DNA from: Roseovarius aestuarii
Lineage (GTDB): Bacteria; Pseudomonadota; Alphaproteobacteria; Rhodobacterales; Rhodobacteraceae
DNA length: 64,000 nt
Assembly (NCBI RefSeq): GCF_019966515.1
Contig: NZ_JAIMIB010000013.1
Location: forward strand, 1 to 64,000
Reading direction: 5' to 3'
Part shown: one piece after another, positions 54,434 through 62,611 of the stretch
How the letters are laid out: every line of letters begins with the position of its first letter
How positions within the stretch are numbered: the first letter of the stretch is position 1
Program-made: the position numbers and the translations under genes
The notes under the pieces: model-generated
Database searches by the model: none
Seen by the model: only the letters and a program-made list of their open reading frames with translations
What the model was told of the DNA's origin: nothing

Positions 54434-55575
54434 CAGAGAATAACCTCCTCAACGGATTTAGGATGATGGGTGAGCGGCTCCCAGCCGTCTTCGGTGATGA
54501 TGAAACTGTCGCCGACCTGTGCCCGGAACGTCTCGACCGAGACCGAGCCATCCACCGCCAGAACCATACCCGGCTGAATGATGGTCGTGTCGCCGGTTAC
54601 CAGTTGCGGCGCCTCAAGGAAGCTGAAGCCTGTCGCACGACCACAGCGGAACGGGTATTCATAGTCCGCGCCCTGAATGACCTCGGCATATTCGGCGTGA
54701 ATGCTTTCGGCGGTGACGCCGGGCCTGAGCGCCGCCAACGCGGCCTTCTGGCTGGCCACCGCAACCTCGTAGACGGCGACCTGATCATCGGGCGCGTCAC
54801 CAATCCAGAAGGTGCGGTCAAAGCCCAGCTTGAACCGGTGAAAGTTGGTCATCCCGCAAAAGCACAGGAACACCGGATCGCCCGCGCGCATGACCCGTGT
54901 CGAGGCGCGGTGATGGGTTTTGATGATATCGCTGCCCGAGGCCATGATTTGCAGGAAATGGGTATTGGGCGACATATCGGCATCATCGTAATGAGTTGCC
55001 AGCAGCTCTGCCGCCTTGCGTGTACCGGCCTGAGACGTGGCAATCGCGACCTCGAATTCAGGCACGCCGTCACCAATCGCCGCCCGGCCCGCCTTCATCA
55101 TCGATGTCGCGACCTCACCGGCATGGCGGGCAAGCTGCAATTCCTGCGCCGATTTGATCATCCGCATGTCGTTCAGGATCGGCGTGGCGCTGGTCAGCCT
55201 GTCGGCGTCCACCAGATCATTGACATAAGCCCGCACAGGCGGCGGCATGTGACCCGGTTCAATCGCAACCCGTGCGACCCCCTTTACCGCCGCCGGCAAT
55301 TCTTCGCGCCACTCGTTGCCCATCCCGTCATTCCATGCCGCGATCCGGTCAACCTGCGCTGCCGCCTCCGCCGAGTTCAGATCAATCGTCGGTGTGATCA
55401 GCAGCGTGTCGCCATCCTTCGGCACCACCAGAATGGTCGGGCGGCCAAATTCCATATGCAGATAGTCATAGTAGCCGGTCAGGTAATAGACGTTGTCATC
55501 ATCGGTGATCAGCGCCACATCAATGCCGCTCTCGGCAAGTTTCGACTGAAAGCGGCTCAACCTTTCACGAAACAT
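54433..55575 (-). CDS. M24 (creatinase/aminopeptidase P fold) hydrolase lacking metal ligands
   Basis: A 380-aa two-domain protein: a creatinase N-terminal domain (DVALITDDDNVYYLTGYYDY) and a pita-bread domain. The five metal ligands of aminopeptidase P are not found where expected: the Asp pair region reads FCGMTNFHRFKLGFDRTF (about 235-252), the GHG region reads CGRATGFSFLEAP, and the EPG and last Glu positions are PGMVLAVDGS and GDSFIITED. Loss of metal ligands is characteristic of creatinase-type members (family knowledge), whose product from creatine is sarcosine. It is the first gene of the sarcosine oxidase operon. The start is ATG 55575 with GAGGGG 7 bases upstream, rather than ATG 55593. 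Confidence 0.78.
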   Translation of the reverse strand: MFRERLSRFQSKLAESGIDVALITDDDNVYYLTGYYDYLHMEFGRPTILVVPKDGDTLLITPTIDLNSAEAAAQVDRIAAWNDGMGNEWREELPAAVKGVARVAIEPGHMPPPVRAYVNDLVDADRLTSATPILNDMRMIKSAQELQLARHAGEVATSMMKAGRAAIGDGVPEFEVAIATSQAGTRKAAELLATHYDDADMSPNTHFLQIMASGSDIIKTHHRASTRVMRAGDPVFLCFCGMTNFHRFKLGFDRTFWIGDAPDDQVAVYEVAVASQKAALAALRPGVTAESIHAEYAEVIQGADYEYPFRCGRATGFSFLEAPQLVTGDTTIIQPGMVLAVDGSVSVETFRAQVGDSFIITEDGWEPLTHHPKSVEEVIL

Positions 55576-55698
55576 CCACGATCCCCTCTCCATGACATTT
55601 CAGAGGCGTTGAGGCCGCGCCACACCGCACCCGAATTATTGCCCGCAGGTTAATGCCAATAACAGCCGTTTCAAAGTGACATTTGATATCGCATCATG

Positions 55699-55713
55699 AT
55701 AACCGGTTGTTAT
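55699..55713. promoter_or_regulatory. Inverted repeat at the LysR start codon
   Basis: ATAAC-CGGTT-GTTAT is a perfect 5-bp palindrome overlapping the start of the lysR-type gene. It lies in the 136-base divergent region facing the M24-sox operon, so it is a candidate autoregulatory site. The lysR-type gene has no visible ribosome binding site in front of its ATG. Confidence 0.45.
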
Positions 55714-56587
55714 GAAAAAATTTCGCAACACCCTGCCGCCGCTGGACTATCTTCTGTTTTTCGAAGCGGTTGCACGTCATGGCAATTTCACCCGCGCGGC
55801 GGAAGAGCTGAACGTGTCTCAGGCGGCGGTCAGCAAACGCGTCAAATCGCTGGAAATGCGGCTCGGGCTTGATCTTGTGAGCCGCAATGGTCGTGCAGTC
55901 AGCCTGACCCGTAATGGCCAGAAACTGGCACTGAGCACCTCCGAAGCGCTCGATTTCCTGAGTTCAAGTGTGACACAGATCAAACAAGCCAACCCAGAAG
56001 GGCTTTCGCTGGCGGCGAATGTATCGATCTCACAGTTCTGGCTCACGCCGCGTATCAATGAATATCTGATCGGACGCAATGCGGTACCGATCACGCTGAC
56101 CGCCTCGGACCGGGATGCGGACCTTTTAGGATCCGAGAATGACGTGATAATATATTACAGCACAGACATTCCTAAAGGTTGGGATGGCACGGTGCTGTTC
56201 GAAGAGGTCTGGCTGCCGGTCGCCATGCCGGATCTGGTGGCGGGGATACGCGATATCACCTCACTCACCCTGTTAGATTTCGAAAAACTGACGCCCAAAT
56301 GGTTCAACTGGCGCGACTATATCGCGCAAACCGACCATGCCGGTTTTGCGGCGGCCGAGCGGGTGATTTTAGGCTCCTATGGCAGTTCGCTTGATGCGGC
56401 GCTACGCGGCAAGGGAGTTGCCCTGGGATGTCCCGATGTCCTGCACCATGAGATCGAGGCGAAACGGCTAGCGCCATTGAACGACTATCAGATCAATACT
56501 GGACGCAATTATTTCGTGGTCTGGAAACCGGGGCACATGACGCCACGGATCCGCGATCTGCTCAAAGAGATAGATATCCGGATTTGA
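55712..56587 (+). CDS. LysR-family transcriptional regulator
   Basis: A 291-aa regulator with the N-terminal winged helix-turn-helix (LDYLLFFEAVARHGNFTRAAEELNVSQAAVSKRVKSLEMRLG, about 10-52) and a periplasmic-binding-type effector domain, GcvA-like in layout. It is divergent from the M24-racemase-soxBDAG-Rieske operon and is its likely activator. The effector is probably the substrate or an intermediate of that pathway (inference). Confidence 0.88.
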   Translation: MKKFRNTLPPLDYLLFFEAVARHGNFTRAAEELNVSQAAVSKRVKSLEMRLGLDLVSRNGRAVSLTRNGQKLALSTSEALDFLSSSVTQIKQANPEGLSLAANVSISQFWLTPRINEYLIGRNAVPITLTASDRDADLLGSENDVIIYYSTDIPKGWDGTVLFEEVWLPVAMPDLVAGIRDITSLTLLDFEKLTPKWFNWRDYIAQTDHAGFAAAERVILGSYGSSLDAALRGKGVALGCPDVLHHEIEAKRLAPLNDYQINTGRNYFVVWKPGHMTPRIRDLLKEIDIRI

Positions 56588-56627
56588 TGCAACGGTCGTC
56601 AGGCACCTATGCTGTCGTCTGCATTGC

Positions 56628-56864
56628 TTACCCCTTGGCGTCGTCCCCGGGCTTGTCCGGGTCGGCTTGCCCCACACCTTTGAAGATAAACTTGAACGGT
56701 ATTGCCCAAAGGAAGCCCAGCACCACGTAGACCAGCAATTCAACCCAGATCGGCGGGCGGTCGAGCATGTTCACCACGCTCACCGCCACCACCACATAGA
56801 CCGGTAGACCAATCAGCAGAATGATCAACGCCCAACGGCGGCGGGCTTTGTAGCTGAGCGCCAT
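56628..56864 (-). CDS. DUF2842 family small membrane protein
   Basis: A 78-aa protein beginning MALSYKARRRWALIILLIGLP with two hydrophobic helices (about 11-32 and 42-60) and a charged tail (DPDKPGDDAKG). The sequence layout matches the alphaproteobacterial DUF2842 family. The start is ATG 56864, four bases after the purA stop, so it is in the purA transcript. The function is unknown. Confidence 0.8.
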   Translation of the reverse strand: MALSYKARRRWALIILLIGLPVYVVVAVSVVNMLDRPPIWVELLVYVVLGFLWAIPFKFIFKGVGQADPDKPGDDAKG

Positions 56865-56868
56865 CGCG

Positions 56869-58164
56869 TCAATCCGCGAACGGGTCGGTGACAAGGATGG
56901 TGTCTTCGCGTTCGGGGCTGGTTGAGACCATGGCGACCGGGCAGTCGATCAGTTCTTCAACCCGGCGGACATATTTGATCGCGTTGGCGGGCAGCTCGGC
57001 CCAGCTACGCGCGCCTTCGGTCGATTCGGACCAGCCGGGCAGTTCTTCGTAGACCGGCGTGCAGCGCGCCTGTTGGTCAGCGGCGGTGGGCAGGTAATCC
57101 AGCCGCTTGCCGTCGAGATCATAGCCGACACAGACCTTCAGCACATCGAACCCGTCCAGAACATCCAGCTTGGTCAGCGCGATCCCGTTGACACCGCTCG
57201 TGGCACAGGTCTGGCGCAGCAGGCAGGCATCAAACCAGCCACAGCGGCGTTTGCGCCCGGTGGTGACGCCAAATTCGTGGCCACGACGGCCCAGACGCTC
57301 GCCATCATCATCCAGCAGTTCAGTCGGGAACGGGCCTTCGCCGACGCGGGTGGTATAGGCCTTGACGATGCCCAGCACATAATCGACCGCGCCGGGGCCA
57401 ACGCCAACGCCGGTCGCGGCCTGTCCGGCAATCACATTCGATGAGGTGACAAAGGGATAGGTGCCAAAATCAATATCCAGCAGCGCGCCCTGAGCGCCCT
57501 CAAACAGGATACGTTTGCCGGATTTTCTCTTTTCTTTCAGAACTTTCCAGACCGGGGCGGCATATTCGAGAACCTTGGGCGCGATTTCTTTTAGCTGGGC
57601 GATCAGCGCGTCGCGGTCGACCGGTTCGATCCCCAGCCCCTTGCGCAGCGGATCATGATGCTGCAGGGCGCGGTCGACGCGGGCGATCAGCGTCGCCTCA
57701 TCCGCCAGATCGGCCACCCGAATCGAGCGGCGACCGACCTTGTCCTCGTAGGCCGGGCCGATGCCACGGCCGGTGGTGCCGATCTTGGTACCTTTGCTGG
57801 CGGCCTCTTCGCGGGCGCGGTCAAGTTCACCGTGGATAGGCAGGATGAGCGGTGTGTTCTCGGCCACCATCAGGGTTTCGGGGGTGATGCTGACACCCTG
57901 TGCGCGGACGGTTTCGATCTCGTTCACCAGATGCCAGGGGTCAAGCACGACGCCGTTGCCGATGACGCTGAGCTTGCCGCCGCGCACCACGCCCGAGGGC
58001 AGCGCATGCAGTTTGTAGACGGTGCCATCGACCACCAGCGTGTGCCCGGCATTGTGACCGCCCTGAAACCGCGCAATCACATCAGCGCGTTCACTCAGCC
58101 AGTCAACGATCTTGCCTTTTCCCTCGTCACCCCACTGGGCGCCCACGACGACGACATTTGCCAC
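56869..58164 (-). CDS. purA: Adenylosuccinate synthetase
   Basis: A 431-aa enzyme joining IMP and aspartate with GTP in AMP synthesis. The N-terminal GTP-binding loop [19 protein letters not shown] is complete with catalytic Asp and Lys; [21 protein letters not shown] and the C-terminal [10 protein letters not shown] are present. The start is GTG 58164 with GAGGAA 7 bases upstream, which gives the usual length; the open frame reaches 58221 without support. Confidence 0.96.
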   Translation of the reverse strand: MANVVVVGAQWGDEGKGKIVDWLSERADVIARFQGGHNAGHTLVVDGTVYKLHALPSGVVRGGKLSVIGNGVVLDPWHLVNEIETVRAQGVSITPETLMVAENTPLILPIHGELDRAREEAASKGTKIGTTGRGIGPAYEDKVGRRSIRVADLADEATLIARVDRALQHHDPLRKGLGIEPVDRDALIAQLKEIAPKVLEYAAPVWKVLKEKRKSGKRILFEGAQGALLDIDFGTYPFVTSSNVIAGQAATGVGVGPGAVDYVLGIVKAYTTRVGEGPFPTELLDDDGERLGRRGHEFGVTTGRKRRCGWFDACLLRQTCATSGVNGIALTKLDVLDGFDVLKVCVGYDLDGKRLDYLPTAADQQARCTPVYEELPGWSESTEGARSWAELPANAIKYVRRVEELIDCPVAMVSTSPEREDTILVTDPFAD

Positions 58165-58308
58165 GGCAGTTCCTCTTCGAATTCCGGATAAACCCGCGCC
58201 CGTATACCGGTGCGGCGGCACTTGTGAAACACCTAAATCGCCGGAAGCACTGGACAGCGGTCGGGAGATTTGAACAGTTTGACCTATCGGACAACTAGGA
58301 GGCTCAGA

Positions 58309-58704
58309 ATGGGATTCGCGCTTCGCTGGCTGGTAGCGTTTCTGTTGCTGGCCGCAACTTTCAATCCGACCAAGTGGAATTATGTCAGCTGGGCACGGTT
58401 AAATTTCGACGACCAGATGTCGATCACCGTGTTTCTGGGGCTGTTGCTGATGGTGGGCTACATCATCTATCTGCGTGCTACACTGCGGTCGATCGGAGGG
58501 TTTGGCATGGGCCTTGTGCTGGCGCTTGTGGCGGCATTGCTGTGGGTTTTGTTCGATTTTGGCTGGCTTAGCCTGGAAAACCAATCCTTCAATCTATGGC
58601 TTGGCATCCTGGCCCTTTCACTGGTGCTGGGCGTTGGCCTGAGCTGGAGCCATGTCCGGCGCAATCTGAGCGGCCAGGCCGATATGGATGATGTCGACGA
58701 ATGA
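58309..58704 (+). CDS. Four-helix membrane protein, DUF6524-like
   Basis: A 131-aa inner-membrane protein with four hydrophobic segments and an acidic C-terminus (QADMDDVDE). The phrase [14 protein letters not shown] after helix 1 is the feature I associate with the DUF6524 family. The start is ATG 58309 with a strong AGGAGG; an in-frame start at 58270 lacks one. It is divergent from purA. The function is unknown. Confidence 0.7.
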   Translation: MGFALRWLVAFLLLAATFNPTKWNYVSWARLNFDDQMSITVFLGLLLMVGYIIYLRATLRSIGGFGMGLVLALVAALLWVLFDFGWLSLENQSFNLWLGILALSLVLGVGLSWSHVRRNLSGQADMDDVDE

Positions 58705-58851
58705 TCGCATCCAGCGGATTCCCGCTAGTACGAAGCCTTTGATCCTCGCATCATAAACAGAAATATAAGCCATTGATTTTACGAAATATACCCGCCTGAA
58801 GTCGACTTGGACTTCCTCACCATCACGCTAAATAACGCGTTCGTTATCGAT

Positions 58852-58894
58852 GTTGAGTTAACCGTCATTAAATATCTGCGTTGAATTAACCGTC
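58852..58894 (+). promoter_or_regulatory. Two direct repeats upstream of the GGDEF gene
   Basis: GTTGAGTTAACCGTC (58852-58866) and GTTGAATTAACCGTC (58880-58894) differ at one base and are 28 bases apart, 44-86 bases before the GGDEF gene start. Each contains TTAACCGT, close to the TTAACCAT half-site of CtrA. The first is followed by TTAA at N6, one base short of the classical TTAA-N7-TTAA. They are candidate activator sites. Confidence 0.45.
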
Positions 58895-58937
58895 TGTTTA
58901 CCACGCTCGGTGAGTTTCGGCGGGCATCGAAATTTGT

Positions 58938-59846
58938 ATGGCTGATTCAATTATGTCCGACGAGATTTTGTTCAAAAATGCTCCCGTCGGTATCGCCCGT
59001 GTTGGAACTGACGGGACATTTCTCCAGGTCAATCAGCGGTTTTGCGAAATTCTCGGGCTGTCCGAGGAAACCTTGGTATGTCTGCGGCTTCATCACATCA
59101 CCCATCCCGGAGACATAGAATCAGCCGCGTTGCATATGAGACGGCTACTCAGCGAAGATCACGGCAGGTTCAACATGGCGAAACGCTTCATCCGGGGCGA
59201 TGGCAGCATCCTGTGGACCGATCTGAATGTCAGTTTCCTGCAACGGAATGAGCGTCAGGACGCGCACTTTATCGTCGTGATTCAGGACATGACGAAAACC
59301 CGCAGCCATATCGACGTGCTTGAGCACAAGCTGCGTCACGATCCGCTCACGCGTATTCGCAACCGCGCCGGGTTCATCGAACACCTCAGCAGAGCGTGCC
59401 GCAGGTATCAGCGCAACGGCAGCAGTTTCGCGCTGGCCTATCTGGATTTGGACAATTTCAAAGAGATCAACGATACGTTGGGCCATGTGACCGGTGATAT
59501 CCTGCTGCGTGAAGTGGCCACTCGCCTGCAGCGCATGATGGAAAATGACGGCACTGTTGCCCGGTTGAGCGGGGACGAATTTGCTGTTGTCCTCACCAAC
59601 ATCACCACGCCCGAGATGCTGAATGCCGCACTCTACCGCCTTCACTCGGTTTTCGGCGCGCCGTTTGAGGCAAATCAAGCGCAGGTCGATATCTCGGCCA
59701 GTATCGGATTGGCGCATTGTCCGATGGACGCCCACACTGTTCGCGGGCTCATGCAACATGCCGACAAGACGATGTATGCCCAAAAGAATGCTTCGGCTTC
59801 GGATCGGTCCGACGAACCGCAACAGCGGATGGGCGCCATTCAGTAA
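58938..59846 (+). CDS. PAS-GGDEF diguanylate cyclase
   Basis: A 302-aa soluble protein: a PAS domain with its PAC-like end (about 8-125: ILFKNAPVGIARVGTDGTFLQVN, IVVIQDMTKTR) and a GGDEF domain (about 130-290: HDPLTRIRNRAGF, LDLDNFKEINDTLGHVTGDILL). The active-site loop is SGDEF (Ser211-Phe215), a variant that keeps the catalytic residues and is often active. No RxxD inhibitory site is seen at the usual distance upstream, so product inhibition may be absent. It probably makes cyclic di-GMP in response to a PAS signal. No EAL domain is nearby. Confidence 0.88.
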   Translation: MADSIMSDEILFKNAPVGIARVGTDGTFLQVNQRFCEILGLSEETLVCLRLHHITHPGDIESAALHMRRLLSEDHGRFNMAKRFIRGDGSILWTDLNVSFLQRNERQDAHFIVVIQDMTKTRSHIDVLEHKLRHDPLTRIRNRAGFIEHLSRACRRYQRNGSSFALAYLDLDNFKEINDTLGHVTGDILLREVATRLQRMMENDGTVARLSGDEFAVVLTNITTPEMLNAALYRLHSVFGAPFEANQAQVDISASIGLAHCPMDAHTVRGLMQHADKTMYAQKNASASDRSDEPQQRMGAIQ

Positions 59847-60093
59847 ACGGCTTACGTTGGACAGCAGATCTCTTCAGAGGCTGATACCGGTCACCCGACC
59901 GCGCAGCGCATCATCGCCGGGGGCTGCCACAGCACGCGGATCGCACGAAAGGCGTCACCGAAAACACCGCATCGCGGGCATACCGGCCAATATAACGCCC
60001 TATCCTGACGGGATAGGTTGCTATTGGCGGGTTGCGGGACGCGTGCGAATTGCATAGATAGCGCCTTGATCCAACCTAGACAGGCCGCATCCC

Positions 60094-60453
60094 ATGGAAA
60101 ACGTCGTCCTTACCATCCACCTTCTTCTGGCCCTCGCCCTGATCGGCGCGGTGCTGCTGCAACGCTCGGAAGGCGGCGGGCTGGGCATGGGCGGCGGTGG
60201 CGGTGGCGCGATCTCGGGTCGGTCGGCCGGAACCGCGCTTGGCAAGCTGACCTGGATTCTGGCGATTGCCTTTATATGCACCTCGATGACGCTGACAATT
60301 ATCGCCGCCAAAAACGCGGCAGGAAGCTCGGTTCTGGATCGGATCACCGACGCGCCTGCACCGGCAGAGGCCCCGGCGGTAGATCTGGGGGACGACAACC
60401 TGCTGCCACCCTCTGCGGACGAAAACGCGCCCCTGACGCCCACCGCGGACTGA
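60094..60453 (+). CDS. secG: Preprotein translocase subunit SecG
   Basis: A 119-aa two-helix protein: MENVVLTIHLLLALALIGAVLLQRSEGGGLGMGGG, with the LLQRSEGGGLG loop diagnostic of SecG, then the second helix LTWILAIAFICTSMTLTII and a Pro/Ala/Asp-rich cytoplasmic tail typical of alphaproteobacteria. It lies 162 bases upstream of pyrG, a common order in this order of bacteria. Confidence 0.93.
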   Translation: MENVVLTIHLLLALALIGAVLLQRSEGGGLGMGGGGGGAISGRSAGTALGKLTWILAIAFICTSMTLTIIAAKNAAGSSVLDRITDAPAPAEAPAVDLGDDNLLPPSADENAPLTPTAD

Positions 60454-60615
60454 CCACTATCGCTTGAGGCCCGAAAGGGTTAACGCAACATCATCTTGCG
60501 GCCGTCTTGCGCGATTGCTGCGAATCCTATATATGTCGAGTCCCGTGGTGCTGCGGTCTTTTTGACCTGCTCAGGGCCTCATTTTGAGCTGAATATCACG
60601 GGAGTAGCCGCGCCT

Positions 60616-62259
60616 ATGGCACGTTTCATTTTCATTACCGGTGGCGTTGTTTCTTCCCTTGGCAAAGGGCTGGCCTCGGCCGCGTTGGGGGCGCTTTTGC
60701 AGGCACGGGGATTTTCCGTGCGGCTGCGCAAACTTGACCCTTACCTGAACGTCGATCCCGGCACGATGTCGCCCTTTGAGCATGGCGAAGTGTTCGTGAC
60801 CGATGACGGCGCCGAAACCGATCTGGACCTGGGCCATTACGAGCGCTTTACCGGGGTGCCCGCGCGGATGACCGACTCGGTCAGTTCTGGCCGCATCTAT
60901 TCCACCGTGCTGGAACGTGAACGCCGTGGCGATTATCTGGGCAAAACCATTCAGGTGGTGCCGCATGTCACCAACGAGATCAAGGAATTCATCTCAATCG
61001 GCGAGGATGAGGTTGATTTCATGCTGTGTGAAATCGGCGGCACCGTGGGCGATATCGAGGGCCTGCCGTTCTTCGAGGCCATTCGCCAGTTCAGCCACGA
61101 CAAGCCACGCGGCGAATGCATTTTCATGCACCTGACGCTGCTGCCGTATCTGGCCGCCAGCGGAGAGCTGAAAACCAAACCCACGCAGCACAGCGTCAAA
61201 GAACTGCAATCCATCGGTATCGCGCCGGACATTCTGGTGTGCCGGTCCGAACAGCCCATTCCTGACAAGGAACGCGAAAAAATCGCACTGTTTTGTAACG
61301 TACGTAAAGAGGCTGTCGTGGCCGCCTATGATCTGGCGTCGATCTACGAGGCACCGCTGGCCTATCATCGCGAAGGGCTGGATCAGGCGGTGCTGGACGC
61401 CTTCAACATCTCACCCGCGCCACAGCCCAATCTGAGCGTCTGGCAGGATGTCTATGACCGCATCCACACCACCGATGGTCAGGTCAATGTGGCCATCGTC
61501 GGCAAATACACCCAGCTTGAAGACGCCTATAAGTCGATCAAAGAGGCACTGACTCATGGTGGCATGGCCAACCGGGTGAAGGTCAATGTCGAGTGGGTCG
61601 ATGCTGAGATTTTTGACACCCAGGACCCTGCCCCGCATCTTGAAGGTTTCCACGCCATCCTCGTGCCCGGCGGCTTTGGCGAGCGGGGCACCGAAGGCAA
61701 GATCAAGGCCGCCGAATTCGCCCGCACCCACAAGATCCCCTATCTGGGCATCTGTCTGGGCATGCAGATGGCGGTGATCGAGGCCGCGCGCAACGTCGCT
61801 GATCTGCCCGATGCCGGATCCGAGGAATTTGACCATGAGGCCGGAGAAAAACGTTTTACACCCGTGGTTTATCACCTCAAGGAATGGGTACAAGGCAATG
61901 AAAAAGTCAAGCGCAAGGTTAGCGACGACAAGGGGGGCACCATGCGCTTGGGCGCCTATAACGCCACGCTGACCGAAGGGTCAAAAGTGGCCGAAGTCTA
62001 CGGCACCACCGCGATTGATGAACGCCACCGCCACCGCTACGAGGTTGACACCAAATACCGCAAGGCACTGGAAAAACAGGGGCTGCAATTTTCCGGCATG
62101 TCACCGGATGGTCGCTTGCCCGAGATCGTGGAGTGGAAGGATCATCCGTGGTTCATCGGCGTGCAGTTCCACCCCGAGTTGAAATCGAAACCGTTCGAGC
62201 CGCACCCGCTTTTCGCCGATTTCATCCGCGCGGCGGTCGAGACCTCGCGTCTGGTCTAA
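60616..62259 (+). CDS. pyrG: CTP synthase
   Basis: A 547-aa enzyme making CTP from UTP, ATP and glutamine. It has an N-terminal synthetase domain starting [19 protein letters not shown], with [28 protein letters not shown], and a C-terminal class I glutamine amidotransferase domain with the nucleophile Cys in [11 protein letters not shown] and the closing [15 protein letters not shown]. The start is ATG 60616; an open frame back to 60496 does not match the family. Confidence 0.97.
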   Translation: MARFIFITGGVVSSLGKGLASAALGALLQARGFSVRLRKLDPYLNVDPGTMSPFEHGEVFVTDDGAETDLDLGHYERFTGVPARMTDSVSSGRIYSTVLERERRGDYLGKTIQVVPHVTNEIKEFISIGEDEVDFMLCEIGGTVGDIEGLPFFEAIRQFSHDKPRGECIFMHLTLLPYLAASGELKTKPTQHSVKELQSIGIAPDILVCRSEQPIPDKEREKIALFCNVRKEAVVAAYDLASIYEAPLAYHREGLDQAVLDAFNISPAPQPNLSVWQDVYDRIHTTDGQVNVAIVGKYTQLEDAYKSIKEALTHGGMANRVKVNVEWVDAEIFDTQDPAPHLEGFHAILVPGGFGERGTEGKIKAAEFARTHKIPYLGICLGMQMAVIEAARNVADLPDAGSEEFDHEAGEKRFTPVVYHLKEWVQGNEKVKRKVSDDKGGTMRLGAYNATLTEGSKVAEVYGTTAIDERHRHRYEVDTKYRKALEKQGLQFSGMSPDGRLPEIVEWKDHPWFIGVQFHPELKSKPFEPHPLFADFIRAAVETSRLV

Positions 62260-62611
62260 GAACGCCGCTCAAAACTACAATGCAGCACCCGCTGAGACCT
62301 TTATGGTAAATGGATGCAAATCCAAACCAGAGAGCTTGCCGGAAACAATGTTTCCAGATTTCTGGCACACGCATTTTCTCGGATAGGCCTTAGAGCGCCA
62401 TGCGAGAATTCGTTCCTCCTGGCAAACCCATCAGTGGCAACTTTGCAGACGAAATGGACGTTCGCTGTCGGTACAAAATGAACGATGTTTTCCCAAAAAT
62501 TCAGTGAATTAGCGTGGACAGATGAAAGTGTGTTAAAAGTTCCATGCCTACGGCAAAAGTGAATGGTAAATTCATGAATTAATATTGGCCACACATTTGG
62601 GGGGAAACGTG
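62260..62611. other. Intergenic region before the cyclase gene
   Basis: A stretch of 352 bases, markedly more AT-rich than pyrG, with no ORF supported by a ribosome binding site and no recognisable terminator after pyrG. It should hold the promoter of the gene at 62612. The composition change at the pyrG stop suggests a boundary between core and accessory DNA. Confidence 0.45.

Noticed and set aside
54433..55575. DMSP lyase DddP, which also has the M24 fold
   Set aside because: DddP keeps Asp/His/Glu metal ligands and is longer; this protein lacks the ligands.
54463..55653. 396-codon plus-strand frame opposite the M24 hydrolase
   Set aside because: It is a shadow frame; the minus-strand protein has clear fold motifs and an operon context.
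58705..58937. Possible tRNA or small RNA in the AT-rich gap
   Set aside because: No cloverleaf or terminator seen; the direct repeats explain the striking part better as promoter elements.
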